Below are positions 13,569 through 21,302 of a stretch of DNA of 24,887 bases, piece after piece (positions within the stretch are counted from its first letter, which is position 1; each line of letters begins with the position of its first letter). The notes under the pieces were generated by a model. The model was not told the origin of the DNA and searched no databases. It was given only the letters and a program-made list of their open reading frames with translations. The stretch is from a virus, in the IMG/VR virus record IMGVR_UViG_3300009127_000031, positions 1 through 24,887 of that record; one strand, written 5' to 3'. The position numbers and the translations under genes were made by a program.

Positions 13569-15812
13569 TCACGCGAATCCTTTCTGCGGCTGCAGCCTTG
13601 GTTTGGGCGACTCCTTACCGTCCCAGTCGTCCATGATGGTTACCGGCACCAGCAGGGCGCGGCACATATGATGATTGGGCGGCGTATAGACGCCGAAATC
13701 CTTCAATATTTTGCCGTGCAAATGCTCGCAGATCTCCGAGATGCGATTGTCCAGCACGGCCGAGTATTCACTCGCCAGGACAAACCCTTTCAATTCGGGC
13801 TCGCCGAACAAGGCTGTGCGCGCCGTGTTGAGGGCGTCCGACGTATTGGTGCGCGCGATATTTTCAATCCGCGCCGGCTTATTGATCGGCCGGCCGGCTG
13901 CATCGGTTTCCGGCAGCAGCTTTAAAAGATCGGTGTCATCGCTAATGGCGTCGATGGTCTGCTTGAGCGTCTTGTCATATCTGATGCCGTTTTCCAGTAC
14001 GCGCGACACCCCTTTGAGCACGTCCTGTTCGATCACCCCGGCGATCTTCATGGCCTTGCGCGACAGGAATTTTTCAGCCTGGGTTTTGTCCATGCCCGGC
14101 CGGATGGCGGCGTGCTGTTTTTTAGGCAGTTCCTTGCGCGCCATTTCATAACCGTCCTTTAGAATCGTTTGCAGATTGTCCCGGATGGTTTTGCGCAGAC
14201 CCGACACCAAATTGACCGGTATTTTAACGGCCTCGATCTCCTGGGGTTTGACATTTCCAAGGGAGCGCTGACCCACGATCTTGATGATCTGGCTCTCGAC
14301 GGAGGTGCGCACCCGGGCCATGATATTCAGCATTTCCGCCATAAAGCGGTCATCCTGGGTGTTCAGGGTCTCCTCGATGCGGGCAAAATTGACCCGGCGC
14401 ATCCAGGGTTTTTCGGCCATTTCCTTACGGACCGCCTCGGGATCTTCCTGATCCTCGATCCACTGCTCGTTTTCCGGCACATCCATTGGCGCCGTCTCAT
14501 CGTCATCACCGGGCTTATCCGGCGTAGCCTCCGGCTCTTCGGGCTCGGCTTTTTCCGGCGCGCCGATCAACTGCCGTATCCAGGCCTCGTCGCTGTCGGA
14601 TTTGGTTACCGCGTTGCCGGCTACCAGCTCTTTCCAGGTTTTGGCCAGCTCGATCTTCTGGGCCTCGGAGATTGGCTCAAAGCAAAACGGCGGATAATCA
14701 TCGGTCCCGAAATTCCACAATGCCAGTTGTTTGAACATCTGTTCGTTCAGCGTTTCGGCCAGGTCGTTGGCGATGGAATCCAGTATCCAGCAGAACACGT
14801 CAAACTGGGTTTGAGACTGGCTGTACGACCCGGTTTCGCCCTGCTCGGACAAACCCAAAAGATTCGGGACCAGCAGGCTTTTGGCAATGGCCTTGTCATG
14901 CTGGGCCATTGCGCGGTCGTAGGCGTCGGTCCGCAGCGGGTTAAACTGATTCAGCGTTACCGTATCCGGCAAGTGCGCGCCCATGCGGGCCGATACGTTT
15001 TTGAGCAGATTCTCCAGATCGGTCTTCTGGCCGCCGGTCAACCGCCCTTTGACCTGGGCCCAGATAAACCCTCCGGCATGCCGCTCCAGGTGAATATTCT
15101 GGAATTTGATGGTGATGTCCTTGGACCACCAGGAACGATAGGCTGCCCGCAGATCTGACTCGCCGTAATGCTCGTCAATATCTGGCTGGTGCACGAAATG
15201 GATCACTTTTGACAGCGGAATTTTCCGGGCATTGCCGACCTGGAGCTGTCTGAGCCGCAGAATGTTGCCGTGCGGATCGCACTCGAATCCACCGTCAAAA
15301 CTGTCAAATGGCCGCAGCTTCAAAGACTGAATGCCCCACATGATTTTGTCTCGCCATTTGATCGGCGTAAATACTTTCTCGGTAATGGAAAACCCGTTTT
15401 GCAATGCCGAGAGAATATTGGTCATGTTTTTGGTGAACGTGCCCTTGATTTTTTTAACGGCGCTTTTGAAGAACTCGGCCATATCTTCATGATCGCCGCG
15501 TTTCTCGCCGGCATCGTCGGTGCCGACATCAAAATACCAGTCGCGGCTGACCACGGCCACACGCTTGAACCCCAGTACGGCCTTGACCTGGTCGTCCAGC
15601 ATCATTTTGCGGTAGATATCCTTACCCTTACGCTGCAGCAGAAGATCTGGATTGTATTTGGGGAAATCCTTGGCCGTGTATAAAACACTGTCGGCATAGC
15701 CGATCTCGCCCGCTTCCCCGGGCCCCGGCCCGGACGGCGTCGTCGGCGCTTCCGGTTTTTCTCTCGCAAACAATCTCACTATCGGCCAGTTTCTAATCCT
15801 GTCGACAATCAT
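13569..15812 (-). CDS. Portal-MuF fusion (DUF935 portal plus Mu F head morphogenesis domain)
   Basis: A 747-residue fusion. Residues about 40-415 are a Mu gp29/DUF935 portal protein: DQVKAVLGFKRVAVVSRDWY (74-93), IHFVHQPDIDEHYGESDLRA (204-223), VPNLLGLSEQGETGSYSQS (315-333) and KLELA-like helices. An acidic Pro-rich linker follows at about 420-460. The C-terminal domain carries Mu F/SPP1 gp7 hallmarks: RTNTSDALNTAR, then LDNRISEICEHLHGKI and PPNHHMCRALLVPV near residues 700-725. In Mu these are two genes, gp29 and F. The ATG overlaps the terminase stop (ATGA). The portal anchors packaging and MuF domains aid capsid assembly or are ejected with DNA. No internal ribosome binding site for a separate MuF was noticed. 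Confidence 0.92.
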   Translation of the reverse strand: MIVDRIRNWPIVRLFAREKPEAPTTPSGPGPGEAGEIGYADSVLYTAKDFPKYNPDLLLQRKGKDIYRKMMLDDQVKAVLGFKRVAVVSRDWYFDVGTDDAGEKRGDHEDMAEFFKSAVKKIKGTFTKNMTNILSALQNGFSITEKVFTPIKWRDKIMWGIQSLKLRPFDSFDGGFECDPHGNILRLRQLQVGNARKIPLSKVIHFVHQPDIDEHYGESDLRAAYRSWWSKDITIKFQNIHLERHAGGFIWAQVKGRLTGGQKTDLENLLKNVSARMGAHLPDTVTLNQFNPLRTDAYDRAMAQHDKAIAKSLLVPNLLGLSEQGETGSYSQSQTQFDVFCWILDSIANDLAETLNEQMFKQLALWNFGTDDYPPFCFEPISEAQKIELAKTWKELVAGNAVTKSDSDEAWIRQLIGAPEKAEPEEPEATPDKPGDDDETAPMDVPENEQWIEDQEDPEAVRKEMAEKPWMRRVNFARIEETLNTQDDRFMAEMLNIMARVRTSVESQIIKIVGQRSLGNVKPQEIEAVKIPVNLVSGLRKTIRDNLQTILKDGYEMARKELPKKQHAAIRPGMDKTQAEKFLSRKAMKIAGVIEQDVLKGVSRVLENGIRYDKTLKQTIDAISDDTDLLKLLPETDAAGRPINKPARIENIARTNTSDALNTARTALFGEPELKGFVLASEYSAVLDNRISEICEHLHGKILKDFGVYTPPNHHMCRALLVPVTIMDDWDGKESPKPRLQPQKGFA

Positions 15813-17344
15813 ATGCTCCCTTCATACGCAGCGGACTCGGCCACGGCCCCGCCGCAATCCTCGGCCCATTCACCGGCGCCGGACTGCGACATGTTGACAG
15901 CACCTTCCAGGGCGTCCGGCCCGTCGTCATTAACGTTTTTATTCAAAATGTAAATTAACTGTTCGATCAAAAGATCCTGGTCGCTGTGATGCTTTTCAAA
16001 CAGCAGGTGCCCGTATTCCACCAGGTAGCTCAATGTGCCCACAATGCGGGCCTCTTTGTTAGTGGTATGCTTCATCGGCTCCCAGGATAAAAAGCGGCCC
16101 ACGTCCCGCGCATAGTTGTAAATGGCATCATGCAGAAAATCTTCCAGCATGTTCTCCTCAATGCCGATGCGGCCGCCGTAAACATCAATGCGCCGGTAGC
16201 TTTCACCGAACATTTCGCCGATGGTGGCGCGCCTGATCCAGGCGTGCAGACAGCGAAACTTCATAATGGCCAGCTCCAGCCCCACGGTGATGATGGCCTT
16301 GTAATCGTTGGACTCGCCTTGTTTGGCCGACGGGTCCACAAAGGTGGCAATCTCCATTTCCGGGATAATCAGCTCGATGTGCGGCCGCTCGAAAAATCGA
16401 AACCACTCTTCCCGGAAGGGGCTGTCTTCGGCGCCGGTCAGGTTCATCATCTCGGCGTTGAAATCGACCGTGCCCATCTGGCGCTGCTTTTTCTTCAGGC
16501 GCTCCGGAGGCCACAACGCCGGCCACAAGGGCCGCTGATCCGGCTTGCCATGATCGATCCAGGCCCGGTAGATCCGGCTAACATATAGGGGTTGGCCTTC
16601 TTCGTCTTTCTCGGCGATAAATTGTGAAAGAACACTTTTGGGGTGGAACAGGTTGCCTATCATCAAAAACGTGTAGCCCGCTCCCATCGAGCCGATCACG
16701 GCCCGCTTTAACCACTGCATGCCTTTTTTGATCAGCCTGGGGTTTTCGACGTTCACGTCGTTTTCATAGTCATCGACAATGACTTTGTCCGGACGGTACT
16801 GGCGGTTTTTCAGGCCGCGCACCTTTTCGCCCCGCCCCCGAGCCAGCACCCGCACACCGTTGGAAGTGGTAAAATCGTTTTGCTTCCAAACTCGCCCTAT
16901 CAGATGACCGAAGTCGTGTTTGATGCGCGGGTTGTCCTCCAACTCCAGGCGGATCGGCAGGGTAAACCCGGTGGCCTGATCGTTGGTGTCCGAGACGATA
17001 ATGATGAACCAGCGCAGCTCATAGCAAATGTCATGGATCGGATCGCCGAAGGTGTAAAATGTCGATTTGGCATGCTCCCGGGGTGCAGCCACAAAAACAC
17101 ACTCGTCGCGGATCTCGCTCAGGTCGCCCCACTCTTCATGAAAATCGCCGAATGCCACCGTAAAGTAATGCGGCAAATAGGTCTTCATAAAAAACAGCTT
17201 GTCCCATTTCCCGCGCTCGATGCGCTCGGCCTGCTTTTCCGGCGAATCATCCTCGAACGGTGAAACGGAATCCTGTATCCAGGTTTTCAGATTCTCCGCC
17301 CACTGGTCGAAGCTGTGTTCAGTTAATTTAGGTCGCTTGCGCAT
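15809..17344 (-). CDS. Terminase large subunit (Mu gp28-like)
   Basis: A 511-residue packaging ATPase-nuclease. The Walker A position reads APREHAKST (87-95), a deviant P-loop with Ala in place of Gly before the Lys, as in some phage terminases. Walker B is VIVDDYE (188-194), and the LMIGN segment (227-231) fits the coupling motif. The C-terminal RNase H-like nuclease has FVDPS (D337), GIEEN (394-398) and DGPDALEGA near residues 475-483 as likely metal ligands. The start overlaps the small terminase by 17 bases, and the stop overlaps the portal start. The product cuts and translocates DNA into proheads; in Mu-like phages packaging begins from the integrated end by a headful mechanism. Confidence 0.93.
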   Translation of the reverse strand: MRKRPKLTEHSFDQWAENLKTWIQDSVSPFEDDSPEKQAERIERGKWDKLFFMKTYLPHYFTVAFGDFHEEWGDLSEIRDECVFVAAPREHAKSTFYTFGDPIHDICYELRWFIIIVSDTNDQATGFTLPIRLELEDNPRIKHDFGHLIGRVWKQNDFTTSNGVRVLARGRGEKVRGLKNRQYRPDKVIVDDYENDVNVENPRLIKKGMQWLKRAVIGSMGAGYTFLMIGNLFHPKSVLSQFIAEKDEEGQPLYVSRIYRAWIDHGKPDQRPLWPALWPPERLKKKQRQMGTVDFNAEMMNLTGAEDSPFREEWFRFFERPHIELIIPEMEIATFVDPSAKQGESNDYKAIITVGLELAIMKFRCLHAWIRRATIGEMFGESYRRIDVYGGRIGIEENMLEDFLHDAIYNYARDVGRFLSWEPMKHTTNKEARIVGTLSYLVEYGHLLFEKHHSDQDLLIEQLIYILNKNVNDDGPDALEGAVNMSQSGAGEWAEDCGGAVAESAAYEGSI

Positions 17345-17825
17345 ATTCCGCCTTGAATTTCACGATCAGCGCGTCAAAATTACGCGCTAGAATTTTAAGC
17401 CCTTCCGGGTCCATATCTCTGAGCACTTGGGCAATCCATTCCAGATTCTCCAGAAATATTTTAGGCCGGTCGATATCCGGACGACTCTTCTCAGATTCGT
17501 ATGCTTCCCATCTATGCACCAATGCCCCCAGCTTCGAGATCGCATCAATCACTTGGGCATTTCTTTCGATGGCATTCAGTTCTTCCAAATGTTTGAGCTG
17601 CTCATCGTAGACATCTCTTAAGCGCTGGCAATAACTGCGCTTTTGCTGCCGTGCTTTGTCCCAACCGTCGATATCTTCGCCCGGGACCTTGTCTTCACTC
17701 TTCCAACGCCTGAGCGTGGTGTCGCTGATATCGAGCTGCCTGGAAATCTCGGCCAGACTGGTGCCGTCCGCATACATCTTTTTGGCCAGCGGCTCCTTGG
17801 CCGCTCTGTCTCCCTTCGTTCCCAT
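17328..17825 (-). CDS. Terminase small subunit (Mu gp27-like, DUF1804)
   Basis: A 165-residue DNA-binding protein with an N-terminal helix-turn-helix, GTSLAEISRQLDISDTTLRR (21-40), then KSEDKVPGEDIDGWDKARQQ and a helical C-terminus. This is the DUF1804/Mu gp27 layout, the small terminase that recognises the phage packaging end. The start overlaps the preceding stop by one base (TAATG), and the gene overlaps the large terminase by 17 bases. The HTH is well formed and the neighbour is the large terminase, so the assignment is secure. Confidence 0.88.
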   Translation of the reverse strand: MGTKGDRAAKEPLAKKMYADGTSLAEISRQLDISDTTLRRWKSEDKVPGEDIDGWDKARQQKRSYCQRLRDVYDEQLKHLEELNAIERNAQVIDAISKLGALVHRWEAYESEKSRPDIDRPKIFLENLEWIAQVLRDMDPEGLKILARNFDALIVKFKAEYAQAT

Positions 17826-18073
17826 TAGCCCAAGGCCCTTTCCAGCTTGGCGATATCACCATCAATTATTGCGAGGTCCGTATGCACTTTTTGAAAATCC
17901 TCAAAAAGCGCCAGTGCTCTCGCAAGATCGGTTTTTTCAACCGAAATCAATGCTGTATTCAACTCGCGCCGAATATCTTCGTGGACGATCTCAGCTTTGA
18001 CGATGAGCGTCTTTTTTTTATCCTTCAGATCGGCCAGCTTGCTTTTCATGGCTGCACGTTCAAGGTTCATCAT
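17825..18073 (-). CDS. Mu gp26-like small helical protein
   Basis: An 82-residue, all-helical charged protein. I chose the ATG at 18073 (MMNLERAAMKSKLADLKDKK) over a TTG at 18100, because the ATG is preceded by AAGGTGGGG and overlaps the upstream stop in ATGATGA. Its Lys/Glu/Leu pattern suggests a coiled coil (about residues 5-30 and 50-80). In Mu, gp26 occupies this position between gp25 and the small terminase. The role is not established; this order is conserved in Mu-like phages. It ends with a TAATG overlap to the small terminase. Confidence 0.65.
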   Translation of the reverse strand: MMNLERAAMKSKLADLKDKKKTLIVKAEIVHEDIRRELNTALISVEKTDLARALALFEDFQKVHTDLAIIDGDIAKLERALG

Positions 18074-18426
18074 GTCCCCACCTTTCTGACCGCCGGACAA
18101 TATTGGTTGTTTGTGATTGCATTGGTCAGGTTGGTCTGTGTTTGGGTATTCAGAGATATTACCGATATCGTTTCGCTGTATAAATTTTCCAACCGTTTCT
18201 CATTTTCCTGACTGCGTTCAACCAGACGAACGTTGCTCTCATATAGCTGCCTAATCGCGCTTACATCCTCACGATATTGATTTAGGATGGAATGCATTTC
18301 TTTTTTGCGGGCATCTTCCTGTCGCTGGAACCTACGATTGTCGAAATGCCATATGATGAATATCAGCCCAGGCAGCCCCAGGATCTGCATGATAACCACG
18401 CCCCACGTCAGTGATAATGACTCCAT
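18070..18426 (-). CDS. Mu gp25-like membrane coiled-coil protein (DUF2730-like)
   Basis: A 118-residue protein with one N-terminal membrane segment (WGVVIMQILGLPGLIFIIWHF, about residues 8-28) and a long charged helical tail (about 35-95). GGAGG lies 5 bases before the ATG at 18426; a GTG at 18432 is in frame but overlaps that site, so I prefer 18426. The topology fits Mu gp25/DUF2730, and also an inner-membrane spanin (Rz-like). It follows the endolysin and holin-like genes, so a lysis role cannot be ruled out. It ends in an ATGA overlap with the next gene. Confidence 0.65.
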   Translation of the reverse strand: MESLSLTWGVVIMQILGLPGLIFIIWHFDNRRFQRQEDARKKEMHSILNQYREDVSAIRQLYESNVRLVERSQENEKRLENLYSETISVISLNTQTQTNLTNAITNNQYCPAVRKVGT

Positions 18427-18452
18427 CGCCACCTCCCGTTAAGATTTTCCGG

Positions 18453-18962
18453 CTAAATAACACCCCTGGCTTTCATCAGCTTCTCGATGCTGGTCCCCGT
18501 TACATAGGCCAGAGGAATTCCGGCGATAACGATAATCAGCATCAGCACGAGCCAGGCCATAGTTCCTTTCAGATTTCCGTTAGCCAGTGCTTCTATTACC
18601 TTGGGTGTCAGCACCGTCTTGATGATGCCGTGGGCCTCGAATGCCGCATAACCCACGATGATCCAGCGTATCGATGCCCGGCCCAGCAGAATGATCTTGC
18701 CGATCGCAAAGGTTTTGAGAACCTCTGCCGATCCGAAATGTTTGAGCTGATAAGTGCGCTGCGACTCGGCTTCCTTGAATTCGTATTCCAATTCTGTCAG
18801 CTCACCGTTCTGGTGCATCTGCTCGATGGCCAGTTTGGTATGCTCCTTCAACTCTTCTTTGGAAAATTCGAGTCGCTCTTTATCGCCTTTGTCCATCCAG
18901 ATTTTGTCGGCGGCCTTGTTCAGCGTCGCCGACACCGCTTTGACGATGCCTTCACCGATCAT
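18453..18962 (-). CDS. Holin-like membrane protein
   Basis: A 169-residue protein with a charged soluble N-terminal half (1 to about 80) and a membrane region behind it: ASIRWIIVGYAAFEAHGII (about 96-114) and a strongly hydrophobic segment WLVLMLIIVIAGIPLAYVTG (137-156), with a weaker segment near 84-94. This resembles the three-TM phage holin family found next to amidases. It follows the endolysin directly with an ATGA overlap, and GGAGG is 6 bases before the ATG. A holin releases the cytoplasmic endolysin at lysis; the amidase upstream has no signal peptide, consistent with that need. It ends in TAG. Confidence 0.7.
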   Translation of the reverse strand: MIGEGIVKAVSATLNKAADKIWMDKGDKERLEFSKEELKEHTKLAIEQMHQNGELTELEYEFKEAESQRTYQLKHFGSAEVLKTFAIGKIILLGRASIRWIIVGYAAFEAHGIIKTVLTPKVIEALANGNLKGTMAWLVLMLIIVIAGIPLAYVTGTSIEKLMKARGVI

Positions 18963-19495
18963 CCTGCACCTCCAACTCCAGCTGCTATCGCTCGCGCGAT
19001 CCCGCGCTGATTTCCCGGTTCTTTCAAAAACCTGCGCGTCTCCGGGTTACTCAGAAACTCGCACTCCACCAGCACAGCCGGCATGATCGTGTTTCTGAGC
19101 ACATGAAAATTCGACAGCTTAACGCCCCGGTCGACATGGCCCGGAAACCGCATCATCAATGCCTCCTGGATACTCTCAGCCGTCAGATATGATATCTGGT
19201 TGCATCCCAGGTAGACATGCGTCGATATTCCTTTGACCGTAACATCGTGAAACGCATCACAGTGAATTGAGATAAACAAATCTGCCAGTTTGCTGTTGGC
19301 CAGATCGACCCGCTCCTGTAGCGACACTCGCCGGTCCGTATGACGAGTCAGCAATACTTCGTGGCCCTGCTTTTCCAACTCGCACTGCAGCAAAAACGAT
19401 ATGATCAGATTGACATCGTCCTCTTCGGTATAGCCCCACACCGCGCCGTTGTCGTCGCCGCCATGCCCTGGATCTACAACGATCAATTTTTTCAT
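18959..19495 (-). CDS. N-acetylmuramoyl-L-alanine amidase (endolysin, Amidase_3)
   Basis: A 178-residue zinc amidase of the Amidase_3 family. The first zinc ligand motif is VVDPGHGG (H11); an acidic ligand is E24 or E25 in TEEDD; SIHCDAF supplies H78; and VLVECEFLSN supplies the catalytic Glu (E144). It cuts the amide bond between N-acetylmuramic acid and L-alanine in peptidoglycan. There is no signal peptide, so export should rely on the adjacent holin. GAGG lies 8 bases before the ATG. It is the first gene after the strong terminator at 19516-19559, as lys is the first gene of the Mu late region. A late promoter between the terminator and ATG is likely but I cannot define it. Confidence 0.94.
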   Translation of the reverse strand: MKKLIVVDPGHGGDDNGAVWGYTEEDDVNLIISFLLQCELEKQGHEVLLTRHTDRRVSLQERVDLANSKLADLFISIHCDAFHDVTVKGISTHVYLGCNQISYLTAESIQEALMMRFPGHVDRGVKLSNFHVLRNTIMPAVLVECEFLSNPETRRFLKEPGNQRGIARAIAAGVGGAG

Positions 19496-19515
19496 TTTTC
19501 AAGCCTCATAAACGC

Positions 19516-19559
19516 AAAAAGCCCGGCCCTCCCCGCAAATTGCGGGAAGAAACCGGGCT
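19516..19559 (-). terminator. Nested intrinsic terminator before the lysis genes
   Basis: On the minus strand an outer stem AGCCCGG/CCGGGCT (19559-19553 with 19526-19520) encloses an inner stem CCCGC/GCGGG (19546-19542 with 19536-19532), followed by TTTTT (19520-19516). It faces leftward and would end transcription coming from the dksA/com genes. The T-run is on the minus strand only. It separates the early/middle block from the lysis and late genes. Confidence 0.85.
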
Positions 19560-19639
19560 GTGAAAGCCGCTCAATTCATAATGAGACGGGCGAGCCGTGC
19601 TTAAATTTTATATAACTTTACCTGTTTTTGTATTTAGGG
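19560..19639 (-). other. Intergenic gap between com-like gene and terminator
   Basis: AT-rich sequence with TATATAAAATTT on the minus strand. No gene and no convincing -35/-10 pair with normal spacing was found. A promoter or a small RNA is possible, but neither can be called from sequence. Confidence 0.3.
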
Positions 19640-19816
19640 TCAAGCTTTGCGAAGAAACACCCATTTTCCGCAGTGCTTGCACCTGGTTAAAAACTTAAGA
19701 ACATCCCCCTCCATTAAAATCTTTTTGCATTTGGGACACCGGATCTCAGGCCCGGCATCCACTTTAGGTTTGCGTGCCCCCGTTTTGGCGATGTATCCAG
19801 GGTTTACTGTTTTCAT
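19640..19816 (-). CDS. com: Com-like zinc finger regulator
   Basis: A 58-residue zinc finger protein. The ligands are C27/C30 (RCPKCKKIL) and C46/C49 (RCKHCG), with the spacing and flanking pattern of the Com family of Mu, small zinc finger proteins that bind the mom mRNA and activate its translation. A basic N-terminal stretch (KTVNPGYIAKTGARKPK) precedes the finger. The start overlaps the stop of the DksA-like gene (TAATG), and GGAGG lies 14 bases upstream, inside that gene. In Mu, com is next to mom at the right end; here no mom is seen in the window. Its target could be another phage mRNA or a mom gene outside the window. Confidence 0.8.
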   Translation of the reverse strand: MKTVNPGYIAKTGARKPKVDAGPEIRCPKCKKILMEGDVLKFLTRCKHCGKWVFLRKA

Positions 19817-20013
19817 TAAGCTTCAGCAACCTCCTGGCACGGCACGCACCGGGTGCATCCGGGCACGGCTTTGCGGCGGGCTTCCGGGATCTCGATCCCG
19901 CAGTCCTGGCATTCGCCCAGGCTTTCGCCCGTGACTGCATGGTCCAGCACCGCCGCAATTCCCGCTTTTAAATAGCGATCATTCATCACCTGGGCATGAT
20001 CCGCTTCGTCCAT
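19816..20013 (-). CDS. DksA/TraR-type C4 zinc finger protein
   Basis: A 65-residue protein with the TraR/DksA C4 zinc finger: C35 and C38 (CQDCG), IP, then C56 and C59 (CVPCQ), in the family order CxxCGxxI...CxxC. The N-terminal helix (MDEADHAQVMNDRYLKAGIA) resembles small TraR proteins, which bind RNA polymerase through the secondary channel and alter promoter choice without ppGpp. It lacks the long coiled coil of host DksA, like other short phage TraR homologues. AGGG lies about 7 bases before the ATG. Just upstream are operator-like palindromes (20015-20060). It forms a two-gene unit with the Com-like gene, ended by the nested terminator. Confidence 0.85.
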   Translation of the reverse strand: MDEADHAQVMNDRYLKAGIAAVLDHAVTGESLGECQDCGIEIPEARRKAVPGCTRCVPCQEVAEA

Positions 20014-20014
20014 T

Positions 20015-20060
20015 CCAAATCCCTAAATTTGGTATACTTTGTAAGTAAAAGTATACTTTT
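20015..20060. promoter_or_regulatory. Operator-like palindrome cluster upstream of dksA/com unit
   Basis: Two structures lie in this 46-base gap. CCAAAT (20015-20020) and ATTTGG (20027-20032) form an inverted repeat around a 6-base spacer. AAAAGTATACTTTT (20047-20060) is a perfect 14-base palindrome, and its half GTATACTTT recurs at 20032-20040. Regulator-binding sites are likely. A TATACC element on the minus strand could be a -10, but I found no matching -35. Confidence 0.55.
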
Positions 20061-20062
20061 GA

Positions 20063-20266
20063 TTACTGACTACCGGCTTCTTTCGTGTCAACCACCTCGG
20101 CCTTGTACCCTCGATATAAATTTAAACGCTCTGCCGTGCGACTGGGAGACTCTCTGCGCATAAACCGACCCAGGTTGATGGCCTGCTTGCCGTCTATTGA
20201 TAGCAGTAACACATAGCGCTGCCAGGGAATCCAACCCAAAGATACTATTGTCTCGCATTGGCTCAT
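20063..20266 (-). CDS. Small hypothetical phage protein
   Basis: A 67-residue protein starting MSQCETIVSLGWIPWQRYVL. It has a hydrophobic, aromatic N-terminal half (LGWIPWQRYVLLLSI, about 10-24), too short to be a clear membrane span, and a basic C-terminal half. It is spaced 6 bases from the preceding gene's stop, with GGGG about 9 bases before the ATG. I do not recognise it. It is the last gene before the operator-like cluster. Confidence 0.6.
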   Translation of the reverse strand: MSQCETIVSLGWIPWQRYVLLLSIDGKQAINLGRFMRRESPSRTAERLNLYRGYKAEVVDTKEAGSQ

Positions 20267-20272
20267 AACTGT

Positions 20273-20467
20273 CTAACCCCAGTCGAAGTCATCCACAAAT
20301 TGATCCAATATCAACCTTGCTCCGCCGGTAACATAATCAAATTCTACATCGACAACATCAAAATACATATTATCGTATTGATGTCCTCTCAAAACAGCCT
20401 TGACTTTTCGGCTATTCGACAGCGCCGGCGGATTTTTGATTTTCTCTTTCAATTCCTCCAGGATCAT
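20273..20467 (-). CDS. Small hypothetical phage protein
   Basis: A 64-residue acidic protein starting MILEELKEKIKNPPALSNSR. It has a short N-terminal helix, then a region rich in aromatic and acidic residues (VEFDYVTGGARLILDQFVDD). Its ATG overlaps the Gam-like gene's stop (ATGA), so it is translated by coupling. I do not recognise a family. The location next to gam suggests an early accessory role. Confidence 0.6.
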   Translation of the reverse strand: MILEELKEKIKNPPALSNSRKVKAVLRGHQYDNMYFDVVDVEFDYVTGGARLILDQFVDDFDWG

Positions 20468-20913
20468 TTTTTCAGCTCATAATTGAAGGTTTCCACCTTT
20501 CTGCGTTTGGCCCCGATCATCACCAAACGCTCCACCGGCCATTTTTCCACTACGGCACGGTCCACGCTTTTGGCAATTTTAACGGCCTCGTCCCAACCCT
20601 GGGCCTCGATCTTCTCCAGAGCACCCTTGGGGATGGTCACCTTGGTTTCTTTGCCGTGCAGCAAAATGCCGTGCGGCAGGGTGAGCTGGTCTTTGCCGTC
20701 GAAAATCTCAACATTGGCTTTGGACAGCTTTTTGACCTCTTTGTCCAGGTCCTTGATTTCGTCGGAGATCCTGCCGATTCGTGCGCCGTATTTTTCGCGC
20801 ACGGCTGCAATCTCAGACTCGGCTTTCTCCTGGAGCGCGGCCAGTTCGGCCGATCTTCTACCCAGTTCGTCGAGTACACCGTCAATGGTTGTTTTGATAT
20901 CTTCGGTCATCAT
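20464..20913 (-). CDS. gam: Gam-like host-nuclease inhibitor
   Basis: A 149-residue protein of the Mu Gam family. It has a long N-terminal coiled coil (AELAALQEKAESEIAAVREK and ISDEIKDLDKEVKKLSKANV, about 17-68), then the family core DGKDQLTLPHGILLHGKETKVT (about 72-94) and the C-terminal IEAQGWDEAVKIAKSVDRAV segment. Mu Gam is a Ku-like dimer that binds DNA ends and protects phage DNA from RecBCD-type exonucleases. The start has two ATGs; the first overlaps the upstream stop (ATGATGA), and GGAG lies 5 bases before it. It sits in the early cluster after GemA, as is common in Mu-like phages. Confidence 0.85.
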   Translation of the reverse strand: MMTEDIKTTIDGVLDELGRRSAELAALQEKAESEIAAVREKYGARIGRISDEIKDLDKEVKKLSKANVEIFDGKDQLTLPHGILLHGKETKVTIPKGALEKIEAQGWDEAVKIAKSVDRAVVEKWPVERLVMIGAKRRKVETFNYELKK

Positions 20914-21293
20914 CTTTTCTCCACAAGATTGAGTGTCATCTGTCCCAGCATTTCGGGCAACCCGATCTTTTTCATGCTGCTGATCATGCGCAGTTTTTTC
21001 AGGGCTTCGTGTATGCGGCGCTCGAAAAACTCGTTGAGCTCTGAGACGCTGCGGGCCAGGTAATACCCGCCCCGGTCGCGACGCCGGACCTCGCCGATCA
21101 GACAGCCCTCGTAACGCAGCTCCGTAATGATCTCGCGCAGCTTGCGCGTGTCGTTAATCTTGTTGCGCCATTCCTTGCCATACACCCGGCGATAAAGCTC
21201 GCCCATGTCGATGGCCTTTTCCTCGCCCACGTGCCTTGTCAAAATCGCCAGGACTCTGGCCTTGGCCTGATCACGCGACACTTTTTGTTTCAT
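20910..21293 (-). CDS. Winged-helix DNA-binding protein
   Basis: A 127-residue basic protein. Residues about 10-80 (AKARVLAILTRHVGEEKAID, then TRKLREIITELRYEGCLIGE and RRRDRGGYYLARSV) read as a winged helix, with a wing near RRRDRGGY. The C-terminal helix is basic. GGGGG is 5 bases before the ATG. It overlaps the Gam-like start (ATGATGA). Proteins of this kind in Mu-like early regions may be transcription regulators. No Mor/C protein is recognised in the window, so a regulatory role in middle transcription is possible but unproven. Confidence 0.7.
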   Translation of the reverse strand: MKQKVSRDQAKARVLAILTRHVGEEKAIDMGELYRRVYGKEWRNKINDTRKLREIITELRYEGCLIGEVRRRDRGGYYLARSVSELNEFFERRIHEALKKLRMISSMKKIGLPEMLGQMTLNLVEKR

Positions 21294-21302
21294 ACTTCCC
21301 CC

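Noticed and set aside
15809-17344. Deviant Walker A in the large terminase as sign of inactivation
   Set aside because: APREHAKST keeps the essential Lys and Ser/Thr, and variant P-loops occur in active phage terminases. Walker B and nuclease acids are intact.
19516-19559. Hairpin as a plus-strand element
   Set aside because: The T-run follows only on the minus strand and all genes here are on that strand, so it is a minus-strand terminator.
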